From assembly GCF_030324495.1 (NCBI RefSeq), contig NZ_JACAGN010000024.1, positions 1-36,526 of the forward strand: a stretch of DNA of 36,526 nt, read 5' to 3'. How positions within the stretch are numbered: position 1 is the stretch's first letter; every line of letters starts with the position of its first letter. The translations under genes were made by a program, and so were the position numbers. Positions 24,662 to 33,283 of the stretch are shown piece by piece. The notes below the pieces were generated by a model. It was not told where the DNA came from, did no database searches, and saw nothing but the letters and a program-made list of their open reading frames with translations. Source of the DNA: Myroides sp. 1354 (lineage in GTDB: Bacteria > Bacteroidota > Bacteroidia > Flavobacteriales > Flavobacteriaceae).

Positions 24662-25788
24662 TTCGAAAAAATTATAATATCAATAGGCAAAGAAGTTAAC
24701 TTCTTCAATAGTTGATTGAATACATTGGTAGCCAAAATAATCTGATACAAGCGCAAACGAGGTTTTCCAATACAGATTGTCGTAATCTGTCGCTGTTCCA
24801 CTTGAGTCAGAATGGCCTTGGCAATATTAGGATGCTCACTTTTAATGATTTCCGCGCCCAATTCTGTAGCTAATTTAAAATTATTAATCAAATGGCGTTG
24901 TTTATCCAATGCAATTTTATTGGGGTGTTCTTTTGGTGTTTGTACATAGAGCACATACCATTTTGAATTGAGGTAACTCGCCAAACGAGCGGTTTTTCGG
25001 ATGACGTTTTTTGCATTTTTATCATTCGAACTAATGCAAGCCATAAATCGGCTCGGTTTCACTAAAATGGACATGCTAACCTCTGCCGCTACCTTATTTT
25101 CTACGTGGGAGGCCACTTCCTTCAACGCCAATTCTCTTAGTTGCAAAATATTGGATGAAGTAAAAAAATGTTGTAAAGCGGTTGGTATTTTTTCTGGTGG
25201 ATAAATCTTTCCTGTCTTTAAACGCTCAATCAAATCATCTGCGGTCAGGTCAATATTAACCACCTCATCTGCTTCTTGGATCACTTTATCGGGTACGCGT
25301 TCTGTTACATCAATAGACGTAATTTCCTTCACAGCTTGATGTAGGCTTTCAATGTGTTGAATATTCAAAGCAGATATTACGTGAATCCCTGCTTCTAATA
25401 GTTCCATTACATCTTGCCAGCGCTTGGCGTGTTTACTTCCTGCAATATTTGAATGTGCCAATTCATCTATAATTACGATTTCAGGTCGATCTTGTAAAAT
25501 AGCCTCCAAATCCAATTCTTCTACTCTTTTGCCTTTATAAAACACCTCTTTTCTCGGTATTATAGGCAATCCTTCGAGTAAAGCATGGGTGTCCTTGCGA
25601 TGATGTGTTTCGATAAAACCCAACTTCACATCTATGCCTTTCTGCACTAAATCCCGAGCTTCCATCAACATGCGGTAGGTTTTCCCTACACCTGCACTCA
25701 TTCCTATGTAGACTTTAAACTTCCCCCGTTTGGATCGGCGAATTAGCGCTAAAAAGTCTTCCGCGCTTTGGCGTGTTTCTCTTTCCAT
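24658..25788 (-). CDS. kdpD: KdpD N-terminal sensor protein (KdpD domain plus Usp domain only)
   Basis: A 376-residue cytoplasmic protein. Residues about 20-230 are the KdpD domain with a P-loop GMSAGVGKTYRML (29-41), KLGFIETHHRKDT and EIVIIDELAHSN. From about 235 a universal-stress-protein-like domain follows (ACISSNDKNAKNVIRKTARL ... ITTICIGKPRLRLYQIILAT). The DUF4118 membrane part and the kinase domains of full KdpD (about 900 residues) are absent, and a separate kinase follows with a 4-nt overlap. It starts immediately after the porin stop codon. It senses K+ or turgor status for kdp expression in the known system; the split form appears common in Bacteroidota. Confidence 0.92.
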   Translation of the reverse strand: MERETRQSAEDFLALIRRSKRGKFKVYIGMSAGVGKTYRMLMEARDLVQKGIDVKLGFIETHHRKDTHALLEGLPIIPRKEVFYKGKRVEELDLEAILQDRPEIVIIDELAHSNIAGSKHAKRWQDVMELLEAGIHVISALNIQHIESLHQAVKEITSIDVTERVPDKVIQEADEVVNIDLTADDLIERLKTGKIYPPEKIPTALQHFFTSSNILQLRELALKEVASHVENKVAAEVSMSILVKPSRFMACISSNDKNAKNVIRKTARLASYLNSKWYVLYVQTPKEHPNKIALDKQRHLINNFKLATELGAEIIKSEHPNIAKAILTQVEQRQITTICIGKPRLRLYQIILATNVFNQLLKKLTSLPIDIIIFSK

Positions 25789-26880
25789 CTACAAGTGAAT
25801 TGATATACTAGTTCCAATCATAACTTGCTCCGATACTTTACGGTCGTTTCTTGTAAAGATTGCCTCTTTACTTTGGAGGGATCGAGCCTCAACTCTCCAC
25901 AACACCTCTTTCGTAATTTGATAATCCACATTCATCGAATATCCAAAAGTTTGAAAACCACGGGCTGTATCCGTTGGTATAATAATCCCGTCTTCATCAC
26001 AATAATACTCTACTCTAGCTGCTATACGCCATTGATCGCTTAACTTGTATTGTCCCATAATCAAAGGTGCATACCAAGAACTATAGTCTTTACTATTCTT
26101 TTCCTTTTGTTGAAATCCAAGATCAAACCCCAAGAGAAAATTCAGCTGTTCATTGAACTGATACGCAATATTGGCGTGATGGAAATAACGTATTTTTCGC
26201 GCATCATCAGGTGTATCACTTCCAATAAAAGAGCTACTATTGAACGTCCATGAATCATTTGGACGATAAGCGACTTGATGCCCAACAGCTAACGTAGAAT
26301 TACCTTCTGGACGTTGAATCCGTTGCCATCCATTCATCAGGTGCAAAGCAATCAACCATTTTTTGTTTGGTGTTCCATAAGTCAGTTTTACCTCAGAGGA
26401 AAAATAAGGGGAGTTTTCTGCCATCATACTGCGTGTCATCGTCATGATATCCGCTCCAATATTGCTTTCAAAACCGATATGTGAAGGCATAATCCCCGCA
26501 TCCAACCACAATTCATGCGAAGGAGACAATTTCACTCCTATATTGGCTTCGTATAGGTTTTTTAATCCATCAGGTTCATTCGCGAGATTTGCTTGTACAT
26601 AAGTACCTGCCATCAAAGCAAAATTGGCTCGAACGCGTTCTTGTTCATACTGCAATTTGACCATCCCAAAGTTTAGATTAACTTCATTGTGTCGATGATA
26701 GGAATACAAAAAAGGCGCTACGTCACCTGATTTAGGCTGATTCAAATTATAGAGATAATACAATTCCCCGTAGGCAGATACCTTCACCTTCTCCATCCAT
26801 TGAGGCTCTTGGGCATATCCACTTGAAAAAGTGAGTGCACTACACAAAAGCACCCCCACCAACGCAAATTTTTCCTTCAT
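25789..26880 (-). CDS. Outer-membrane porin-like beta-barrel of the kdp operon
   Basis: A 363-residue precursor from ATG 26880, one nt after the kdpC stop; ATG 26895 would overlap kdpC and extend the signal peptide awkwardly. The signal peptide is MKEKFALVGVLLCSALTFSS followed by GYA. The mature part is made of alternating amphipathic strands (VKVSAYGELYYLYN, LMAGTYVQANLA, WRVEARSLQSKEAIF) and ends in IGTSISIHL, as barrel proteins do. Its place between kdpC and kdpD suggests it helps K+ or another solute cross the outer membrane; this is inference. Confidence 0.82.
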   Translation of the reverse strand: MKEKFALVGVLLCSALTFSSGYAQEPQWMEKVKVSAYGELYYLYNLNQPKSGDVAPFLYSYHRHNEVNLNFGMVKLQYEQERVRANFALMAGTYVQANLANEPDGLKNLYEANIGVKLSPSHELWLDAGIMPSHIGFESNIGADIMTMTRSMMAENSPYFSSEVKLTYGTPNKKWLIALHLMNGWQRIQRPEGNSTLAVGHQVAYRPNDSWTFNSSSFIGSDTPDDARKIRYFHHANIAYQFNEQLNFLLGFDLGFQQKEKNSKDYSSWYAPLIMGQYKLSDQWRIAARVEYYCDEDGIIIPTDTARGFQTFGYSMNVDYQITKEVLWRVEARSLQSKEAIFTRNDRKVSEQVMIGTSISIHL

Positions 26881-26881
26881 G

Positions 26882-27442
26882 CTATCGTAAAGCATCTAAT
26901 GCGATATTTAATTCTACTACATTAATCGTTTTTGGTCCCAATATGCCAAACAAAGGTTGTTGTATATGTGCTGCAACCAACTGTTCCAATTGATTCATTT
27001 CAAGGCCTCTTTGTTGTGCAATACGCGCTATTTGTACATAAGCAGCCTCTACCGAAATATGAGGATCTAACCCACTCCCACTAGCCGTGACCAAATCCAC
27101 GGGAATCTCTTGCTTTTCTACCGTTGGATTCTTTGCCATAAAATCGTCTATGCGCTCTTGTACCGTAGCTAAATATGCTGAATTTGACGCAGCTTTATTA
27201 CTCGCACCAGATCCACCAGCATCGTAGTCCACTGCGGAAGGACGCGACCAAAAGTACTGATCTGATGTAAAGGCTTGCCCAATATTGGCATATTGTCTTC
27301 CCTTCTCACTTTCTACCGTAAATCCACCTCCTGCCTGGGGAGCTACTTGAGCAATTCCCCATAAGACGAAAGGGTAAATCCCCCCTAACAACACAATTAA
27401 AGTAGTAGTTAATATAGTCGATGGTAATAAATTGTTTTTCAT
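26882..27442 (-). CDS. kdpC: K+-transporting ATPase subunit KdpC
   Basis: A 186-residue protein from ATG 27442, 7 nt after kdpB; an upstream TTG would overlap kdpB. One N-terminal membrane helix (TTTLIVLLGGIYPFVLWGIA) precedes a periplasmic domain with YFWSRPSAVDYDAGGSGASN and SGSGLDPHISVEAAYVQIAR, both hallmark KdpC motifs, and GPKTINVVELNIALD at the end. KdpC stabilises the KdpFABC complex and helps ATP binding by KdpB. Normal length. Confidence 0.97.
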   Translation of the reverse strand: MKNNLLPSTILTTTLIVLLGGIYPFVLWGIAQVAPQAGGGFTVESEKGRQYANIGQAFTSDQYFWSRPSAVDYDAGGSGASNKAASNSAYLATVQERIDDFMAKNPTVEKQEIPVDLVTASGSGLDPHISVEAAYVQIARIAQQRGLEMNQLEQLVAAHIQQPLFGILGPKTINVVELNIALDALR

Positions 27443-27449
27443 GTGTTTA

Positions 27450-29465
27450 TTAAATAAATAATGAGACAAAAAGGTCAATCAATTTGATGCCTATAAAAGG
27501 GACTAGAACACCGCCTAATCCGTAGATTAATAAATTTCGACGTAGTAAAGCGCTTGCTCCAATCGGTTTATAAGCAACTCCTCTTAACGCTAATGGAATC
27601 AGAAAAGGAATGATAATCGCATTGAAAATAACTGCTGAAAGAATAGCACTTTGCGGGTTGTGTAGCTGCATAATATTCAATCCTTGTAAGGCGGGAATCG
27701 CCGTAATAAACAAGGCGGGAATAATGGCAAAATACTTGGCTACGTCATTGGCAATACTGAAGGTAGTCAGCGTTCCACGTGTCATCAGCAACTGTTTTCC
27801 GATTTCTACTACTTCAATCAACTTGGTTGGATCATTGTCTAAATCCACCATATTTCCCGCTTCTTTTGCCGCTTGTGTTCCGCTATTCATTGCAACTCCA
27901 ACATTGGCTTGTGCTAAAGCAGGGGCATCATTCGTTCCATCCCCCATCATCGCTACCAATCTTCCTTCTGCTTGTTCTTGTTTGATGTAATTCATCTTGT
28001 CTTCGGGTTTGGCCTCCGCAATAAAATCATCCACTCCCGCTTTCATAGCGATATACTGTGCAGTCATGGGATTATCTCCTGTTACCATTACCGTTTTAAT
28101 TCCCATTTTTCTCAATCGAGCAAAACGCTCTTGAATGCCTGGTTTGATAATATCTTGTAATTCTATTACCCCCAATACTCTTTCATTCTGTGATACAACC
28201 AAAGGAGTACCTCCGTTTTCCGCTACTTTTCTGACGCAATCCTCTACTTCCTGAGGGAATGAATTTCCTGCTTGTAGACAATTGTTTTTGATGGCATCCA
28301 CCGCTCCTTTTCGAATGCGAATATCTCCATAATCAATACCTGAACTTCGCGTTTCAGCAGTAAACGAAATAAAGCGAGGTTGTTCCACAACAAAATTGCT
28401 GGGGTCTACTTGTGCTAATTCAATAATCGATTTCCCTTCTGGCGTATTGTCACTGAGTGAACTCAACACGGCTGCTTGAATCAATACAGCGGCTTCCACA
28501 CCTTTTGCTAGGTGAAAATGGGTAGCTTTGCGGTTTCCAATCGTAATCGTTCCCGTTTTATCCAAGAGCAAAACGTCAATATCTCCTGCTGTTTCTACGG
28601 CCTTACCACTTTTGGTAATGACGTTGGCTCTCAAGGCGCGATCCATTCCCGCAATTCCAATAGCGGATAATAAACCGCCAATGGTGGTGGGAATTAAACA
28701 GACATAAAGAGAAATCAACGCCCCAATCGTAATGGCCACATTGGCAAAATCAGCAAAGGGTTTCAACGTTATAATAACCAAAGTAAATACGAGAGTAAAT
28801 CCAGCTAATAAAATCGTCAAGGCGATTTCATTGGGTGATTTTTGTCTGTTTGCTCCTTCGACTAAAGCAATCATTTTATCCAAGAAACTTTCCCCTGCTT
28901 GGGCTGTTACACGCACTCTGATACGATCTGACAAGACTTTTGTTCCCCCTGTTACGGAACTTTTATCTCCCCCTGCCTCGCGTATCACAGGCGCACTTTC
29001 TCCTGTAATGGCGCTTTCGTCAATCGTTGCTAACCCTTCGATAATTTCACCATCAGCGGGAATAATATCTCCAGCTACACAACAAAAAATCATTCCTTTT
29101 TGCAAAGTTGAGGAAGACACTTGAGTTCCATCTTCTAAAGTAGCTGGTGTTTCCTCTCTGGTTTTGCGCAAGCTATCCGCCTGTGCTTTTCCTCTTGCTT
29201 CGGCAATGGCCTCTGCAAAGTTGGCAAACAACAGCGTGATCAACAGCAACAAGAAAATCGAAAAGTTATAACCAAAACTTCCTTGACTTTGTTCTCCTGT
29301 TAGAATCCAAATACAAACCCCAAGCATAATGGCGGTTCCGATTTCTACGGTAAACATCACGGGATTGTGAATGAGTGTTCGCGGATCTAATTTGATAAAA
29401 GCTTCTTTGAGTGCTTTCATCACTACTTCTTTTTGAAAAAGAGCCTTATTATTTTGAGTTGCCAT
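27450..29465 (-). CDS. kdpB: K+-transporting P-type ATPase subunit KdpB
   Basis: A 671-residue catalytic subunit. ATG 29465, two nt after kdpA, is chosen over an open frame extending 84 codons into kdpA. The P-type ATPase signatures are present: TGES (actuator loop), phosphorylation site DKTGT with Asp near 302, MVTGDNPMTAQYIAMKAGVD, and MMGDGTNDAPALAQANVGVA. Several membrane helices flank them. It hydrolyses ATP to drive K+ through KdpA at low external K+. Confidence 0.98.
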   Translation of the reverse strand: MATQNNKALFQKEVVMKALKEAFIKLDPRTLIHNPVMFTVEIGTAIMLGVCIWILTGEQSQGSFGYNFSIFLLLLITLLFANFAEAIAEARGKAQADSLRKTREETPATLEDGTQVSSSTLQKGMIFCCVAGDIIPADGEIIEGLATIDESAITGESAPVIREAGGDKSSVTGGTKVLSDRIRVRVTAQAGESFLDKMIALVEGANRQKSPNEIALTILLAGFTLVFTLVIITLKPFADFANVAITIGALISLYVCLIPTTIGGLLSAIGIAGMDRALRANVITKSGKAVETAGDIDVLLLDKTGTITIGNRKATHFHLAKGVEAAVLIQAAVLSSLSDNTPEGKSIIELAQVDPSNFVVEQPRFISFTAETRSSGIDYGDIRIRKGAVDAIKNNCLQAGNSFPQEVEDCVRKVAENGGTPLVVSQNERVLGVIELQDIIKPGIQERFARLRKMGIKTVMVTGDNPMTAQYIAMKAGVDDFIAEAKPEDKMNYIKQEQAEGRLVAMMGDGTNDAPALAQANVGVAMNSGTQAAKEAGNMVDLDNDPTKLIEVVEIGKQLLMTRGTLTTFSIANDVAKYFAIIPALFITAIPALQGLNIMQLHNPQSAILSAVIFNAIIIPFLIPLALRGVAYKPIGASALLRRNLLIYGLGGVLVPFIGIKLIDLFVSLFI

Positions 29466-29467
29466 TT

Positions 29468-31162
29468 TTATACGTGTGTTAGAGTAAAGTAATCTGCAAT
29501 AGGTCCCAAGGTTAATACAGGGAAGAAGGCTAAAGCTGCAACAATTAGGATAACGGTCAACACAATTGTTCCAAAGGTTGCGGTATCTGTAGCCAAGGTT
29601 CCAGCACTCTCGGGTACATAGTTCTTCTGTGCGAGAAATCCAGCCAGAGCCACTGGCCCTATAATGGGTAAGAAACGCCCTAAGAGCAAGATAATTCCCG
29701 TTGAAAAATTCCACCAAGGTGTATTGTCCCCTAGTCCCTCAAATCCACTGCCGTTATTGGCTGCCGCCGAAGTATATTCATACAGTATTTCGCTAAATCC
29801 GTGAAAGGAAGGATTATTTAAGGTATCCTTTGTCATTTCGGGAAAAGCCACTCCTAAAGCCGTACTACTCAAAATTAAAAGGGGGTGAATAAGTGCAATA
29901 ATCATGGCTATTTTCATCTCTTTCGCTTCTATCTTTTTACCAAAGAGCTCTGGAGTCCTTCCAACCATCAAGCCACTGATAAAGACCGCTAAAACAATGA
30001 ACACAAAAAAGTTCAAAATCCCAACACCAACGCCACCATAGAAAGCGTTAATCATCATAGCCAGCAACTGATTCATACCCGATAAAGGCATGGTACTATC
30101 GTGCATGGAGTTGACGGATCCTGTGGAAATAACGGTTGTAACAATACTCCAAAAACCAGAAGCTGCCGCTCCTATTCGCACTTCTTTTCCTTCCATTGCC
30201 CCCTGACTATTGTCAATTCCCATAGCTGCTATATTGGGATTGCCATGCGCTTCCATTCCAATATTGGGAATCGCTAAACACAAAAATCCGACGGTCATCA
30301 CACCAAAGATCATCCAAGAGAATCGCTTGCGGTTGATGTAAAAACCAAAGGCGAATACCATGGCCAAGGGAATGATCAATTGAGCAATCATCTCAGTCAT
30401 ATTGGTTAAATAGGTAGGATTCTCAAAAGGATGGGCAGAGTTCGTTCCAAAGAATCCTCCTCCATTGGTTCCCAAGTGTTTGATTGCAATAAAAGCGGCA
30501 GCTGGACCACGAGACACCTCTACTTGTTGTCCTTCTAAGGTGGTGATAGTATCCTTGCCCTCAAACGTCATGGGGGTTCCTTGAAAGATTAAAATTACCG
30601 CTACTACCAAGCTCAAAGGCAATAAGATACGCGTCAATGATTTGAGGAAATACACATAAAAATTCCCCAATAGTATGGTTGTTTTCTGTTTAAACGCCTC
30701 AAATACTACTACAGCGGCAGCCATTCCCGTTGCTGCACTCACAAATTGCAAGAACATCAAAGCCATTTGAGTTAAGTAGGTTACTCCCGTTTCTCCTGCA
30801 TAATGCTGTAAATTACAGTTGACCAAGAAGGAGATGATGGTATTGAACGCCAAATCCACCGACATACTCGGGTTGTTATCTGGATTGAGCGGCAAAGAGC
30901 CTTGAGTAAGTAGTAAAACAAAGCCCACTACAAACCAAACGGCATTGATGGTCAACAAAGCAACTAAATGTTGCTTCCAATTCATGCCTTCTTCTGGTTT
31001 AATTTTACTGCTCTTGTAAATTAAATTTTCTAAAGGCGTCAGAAGGCCATCCAAGCAAGTCGGTTGACCAGCATAAACCTTGGCGATATATTTTCCTAAG
31101 GGAATGGAAATTCCAATAGCCACTAAAAAAGTGACGATAATCCCAATTATTTCTGTATTCAT
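29468..31162 (-). CDS. kdpA: K+-transporting ATPase subunit KdpA
   Basis: A 564-residue integral membrane channel-like subunit related to Trk/Ktr transporters, with about ten membrane helices. Filter-like glycine segments are visible in TNGGGFFGTNSAHPFENP and ANNGSGFEGLGDNTPWWN, with NCNLQHYAGETGVTYLTQM for an earlier repeat. It starts at ATG 31162, 5 nt after a 41-codon small gene. It forms the selective K+ entry path of KdpFABC. Length and motifs are normal. Confidence 0.98.
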   Translation of the reverse strand: MNTEIIGIIVTFLVAIGISIPLGKYIAKVYAGQPTCLDGLLTPLENLIYKSSKIKPEEGMNWKQHLVALLTINAVWFVVGFVLLLTQGSLPLNPDNNPSMSVDLAFNTIISFLVNCNLQHYAGETGVTYLTQMALMFLQFVSAATGMAAAVVVFEAFKQKTTILLGNFYVYFLKSLTRILLPLSLVVAVILIFQGTPMTFEGKDTITTLEGQQVEVSRGPAAAFIAIKHLGTNGGGFFGTNSAHPFENPTYLTNMTEMIAQLIIPLAMVFAFGFYINRKRFSWMIFGVMTVGFLCLAIPNIGMEAHGNPNIAAMGIDNSQGAMEGKEVRIGAAASGFWSIVTTVISTGSVNSMHDSTMPLSGMNQLLAMMINAFYGGVGVGILNFFVFIVLAVFISGLMVGRTPELFGKKIEAKEMKIAMIIALIHPLLILSSTALGVAFPEMTKDTLNNPSFHGFSEILYEYTSAAANNGSGFEGLGDNTPWWNFSTGIILLLGRFLPIIGPVALAGFLAQKNYVPESAGTLATDTATFGTIVLTVILIVAALAFFPVLTLGPIADYFTLTHV

Positions 31163-31167
31163 TTTAC

Positions 31168-31293
31168 TTAATCAATTAATAATAAAATCTGATGGATAAG
31201 ATAGACGATGCCATAAATCATCGTAAAAACTAATAGTGTTACGCCAATTTCCTTGGCGGCGTTTTTAAAACTTTTCTGGTTTGAGTAGGACAT
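31168..31293 (-). CDS. Small membrane protein (41 aa) between kdpF and kdpA
   Basis: A 41-codon frame whose start overlaps the 3' end of kdpF out of frame (ATG inside the CYV codons), and whose stop lies 5 nt before kdpA. The first 15 residues are basic and polar (SYSNQKSFKNAAKEIG), then one membrane helix (VTLLVFTMIYGIVYLIHQIL). Tight packing and a sensible topology favour a real gene. I have no named family for it. It may be an added small subunit or regulator of the pump. Confidence 0.6.
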   Translation of the reverse strand: MSYSNQKSFKNAAKEIGVTLLVFTMIYGIVYLIHQILLLID

Positions 31294-31342
31294 AACACAA
31301 ATAGGCAAATACAGCCACGGCTATAATGAATAATACAATCAT
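31265..31342 (-). CDS. kdpF: KdpF, small stabilising subunit of the Kdp ATPase
   Basis: A 25-residue single-helix peptide: a hydrophobic run IVLFIIAVAVFAYLCYVLL followed by KPEKF. The ending Leu-x-Pro-Glu-Lys-Phe is the usual end of KdpF, which binds lipid-side surfaces of KdpABC and stabilises the complex. It lies about 100 bp upstream of kdpA, with another small gene in between, partly overlapping. Confidence 0.85.
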   Translation of the reverse strand: MIVLFIIAVAVFAYLCYVLLKPEKF

Positions 31343-31353
31343 AAGCTTCACTA

Positions 31354-31437
31354 TTACAAGTTTTCAAAAAATTGGATGGCTTTGTAAAAGAGTACAAAAC
31401 ACGCCACACCTAAAACAATACAAGCTATTAACATCAT
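31354..31437 (-). CDS. Small hydrophobic peptide (27 aa) upstream of kdpF
   Basis: A 27-codon frame with one membrane helix (MLIACIVLGVACFVLFY) and an amphipathic end KAIQFFENL. It starts 3 nt after the preceding 34-codon frame and stops 11 nt before kdpF. The continuous packing supports translation. No family is recognised; the layout, a helix with a short charged tail, is like KdpF. Confidence 0.5.
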   Translation of the reverse strand: MMLIACIVLGVACFVLFYKAIQFFENL

Positions 31438-31440
31438 GCG

Positions 31441-31545
31441 TTAAGGATTTACGTTTGATTGCTGAATATGTGCGACAAGCGCTAAAAAATGTTTGGGAAA
31501 CAATTGCTGGTTTCGCCTTTGAATTACGGTTGCTTTTGTTTTCAT
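31441..31545 (-). CDS. Candidate 34-aa leader ORF of the kdp operon
   Basis: A 34-codon basic frame (MKTKATVIQRRNQQLFPKHF at the start, ending SNVNP). It is the first frame after the candidate sigma-54 promoter (start about 15 nt from the predicted transcript start) and ends 3 nt before the next small gene. It could be a leader peptide or a small subunit. Evidence is positional only. Confidence 0.35.
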   Translation of the reverse strand: MKTKATVIQRRNQQLFPKHFLALVAHIQQSNVNP

Positions 31546-31570
31546 TTTGATTTGTTTTTGCCAAAGGAAA

Positions 31571-31587
31571 AGCGAATAGCATACCAA
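31571..31587 (-). promoter_or_regulatory. Candidate sigma-54 promoter of the kdp operon
   Basis: On the minus strand TTGGTATGCTATTCGCT has GG and GC exactly 10 nt apart, as in the -24/-12 consensus TGGCAC-N5-TTGCW; the central bases are only partly conserved. It lies just after the regulator's terminators and upstream of the first small ORF. The upstream regulator has a sigma-54 interaction domain, which adds support. Confidence 0.4.
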
Positions 31588-31656
31588 TTTTGGCACAACA
31601 AACACAACAGTATGAAAATCAAATCATTACAAAAAAAGACGTATAAACAAAAAAAT

Positions 31657-31711
31657 AAACCCTATCAAAACGATAGGGTTTTCAAAATAAAAGCCTATCA
31701 TTTTGATAGGC
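31657..31711 (-). terminator. Two tandem terminators after the response regulator gene
   Basis: On the minus strand the first hairpin is GCCTATC / GATAGGC followed by TTTTATTTT (31693-31711), and the second is AAACCCTATC / GATAGGGTTT followed by ATTTTTTT (31657-31681). The shared CCTATC core suggests duplication. They insulate kdp from the regulator gene. Confidence 0.8.
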
Positions 31712-31769
31712 CTATGGGATATTTTGGGATATTAAAATGAACAAACGCCTCAAGAAGGCAGTTGTTGTA

Positions 31770-33119
31770 CTATTGTATTTCGTATTCTGTCATTTTGCGG
31801 TAAAGGGTTGTCAAAGCAATCCCCAACAGCTCTGCTGTTTTCGTTTTATTGCCTTTGGTATGTTGTAAAACCCTTTGAATATGTAATTTTTCTACAGTAG
31901 CCAAATCTAAAGCAGTACTTCCTTCTTGTGTAACTATACCTTGTTGTTGTACTTCATAAGGCAAATCGTTAAGTTGTATGGCAGACTGCGTGCACAAAAT
32001 CACCGCGCGTTCCATAGCATTGCGCAATGCTCTGATATTACCAGGCCAAGCATACTGCTGTAATGCCTCTAATGCTTCTTTCGCAATTGATTGGACTCCA
32101 CTTCCTTGTTCTGTAGCAAATTGGGCTCTAAATCGCTCTGCTAATAAAGGAATATCTTCCTTGCGTTCTTTTAAAGCAGGTAAATGAATCTCAAATACCG
32201 AAAGGCGATAATACAAATCTTCCCTAAAAAGACCTGCTTGAATGGCGGTATCAAACGCTCGATTCGTAGCTGCTATAATTCGCACATCTACCTTCGTAGG
32301 TTTGGTTTCGCCAATCTTTAAGAATTCTCCTACTTCTAATACACGAAGTAATTTTGCTTGTAATTCAATAGGCATTTCTCCAATCTCATCCAAAAATAAC
32401 GTTCCTTGATGCGCCTCTTCAAAGAGTCCTTTTTGATCTTTGGTTGCATTGGTAAAAGACCCCGCTTTATGACCAAACAGCTCACTCTCCAACAAATCTT
32501 TGCTAAAGGCTGAGCAATTTACAGCAACAAAATTTTGTTTTCCTCTTGTACTGGCCCGATGAATGGCTTGTGCAAAAACCTCTTTCCCCGTTCCCGTTTC
32601 TCCTGTCAATAATACCGTTGCTTGCGTAGGTGCTACCCGTTTCGCCAAGTGAATCGCAGCTAACAAGGCTGACGACTGCCCAATAACTAGATCAAACCCC
32701 GTAATCTCATCTGTTGTTTCTTTCTTTTGAGATAGCAAACTGCGGTTGATTTGTACGCGTTCTAAAGCGCGATACAACAAAGGCAATATTTTATTGTTGT
32801 CATCTCCCTTGGTAATATAATCAAAGGCACCATTTTTTATCGCTTGTACGCCATCGGGAATATTGCCATAAGCGGTAAGTAGAATCACCTCTACCGCAGG
32901 ATGGGCTAATTTGATTTGCTCAACAAAAGCCACGCCATTGCCATCGGGTAATTTGACATCACACAAAACAACATCAATGGGAAGCTGCGCCAACTTCTTT
33001 GCCGTAACCTTTAGATTTTCAGCTTGATGTACTTCAAAACCTTCCAACTCGATAATACGAGACAACAACTTGCGCAATTTATCTTCATCGTCAACAATAA
33101 GGACTTTAGACTGTATCAT
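31770..33119 (-). CDS. NtrC-family response regulator (receiver, AAA+, Fis HTH)
   Basis: A 449-residue protein. The receiver domain (1-120) has the acidic pocket DDED (10-13) and phospho-acceptor Asp54 in VLCDVKLPDG. The AAA+ domain (about 143-370) has Walker A GETGTGKE (173-180) and LFLDEIGEMP (241-250). The sigma-54 contact loop normally written GAFTGA reads GSFTNA (220-225). A Fis-type HTH ends the protein (KTKTAELLGIALTTLYRKM). Classic Kdp systems use an OmpR-type KdpE, so this is a replaced output. It is upstream of, and separately terminated from, the kdp operon whose kinase it probably serves. Confidence 0.92.
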   Translation of the reverse strand: MIQSKVLIVDDEDKLRKLLSRIIELEGFEVHQAENLKVTAKKLAQLPIDVVLCDVKLPDGNGVAFVEQIKLAHPAVEVILLTAYGNIPDGVQAIKNGAFDYITKGDDNNKILPLLYRALERVQINRSLLSQKKETTDEITGFDLVIGQSSALLAAIHLAKRVAPTQATVLLTGETGTGKEVFAQAIHRASTRGKQNFVAVNCSAFSKDLLESELFGHKAGSFTNATKDQKGLFEEAHQGTLFLDEIGEMPIELQAKLLRVLEVGEFLKIGETKPTKVDVRIIAATNRAFDTAIQAGLFREDLYYRLSVFEIHLPALKERKEDIPLLAERFRAQFATEQGSGVQSIAKEALEALQQYAWPGNIRALRNAMERAVILCTQSAIQLNDLPYEVQQQGIVTQEGSTALDLATVEKLHIQRVLQHTKGNKTKTAELLGIALTTLYRKMTEYEIQ

Positions 33120-33255
33120 ACAACCATCTTTTTAATGTCGTTAAAGGTATAAAACAATCCTCAACTACAAGGTGAACTTTATCAACAAGATGGTATTTCA
33201 CTATATTTAATATAGCTGCTTTAATTAACCCTTTTTCTTATCTCTTCAAAATCTT

Positions 33256-33263
33256 ATCTTTGT
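33256..33263 (+). promoter_or_regulatory. Flavobacterial -7 box before the GNAT gene
   Basis: TATCTTTG fits TAnnTTTG and lies 20 bp before ATG 33284. No clear TTG -33 element at the usual distance. Confidence 0.5.
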
Positions 33264-33283
33264 TTCTATTTTTAAAACAAACT

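Noticed and set aside
29466..29717. N-terminal extension of KdpB by 84 codons
   Set aside because: It lies wholly inside the kdpA gene in another frame; ATG 29465 gives the normal KdpB start.
31364..31582. Open frame of 72 codons on the minus strand upstream of kdpF
   Set aside because: It overlaps the better-packed micro-ORFs in another frame and starts within the candidate promoter.
31437..31769. A cyclic di-AMP or other riboswitch before kdp
   Set aside because: The leader contains packed small ORFs and terminators of the upstream gene; I see no known riboswitch core.
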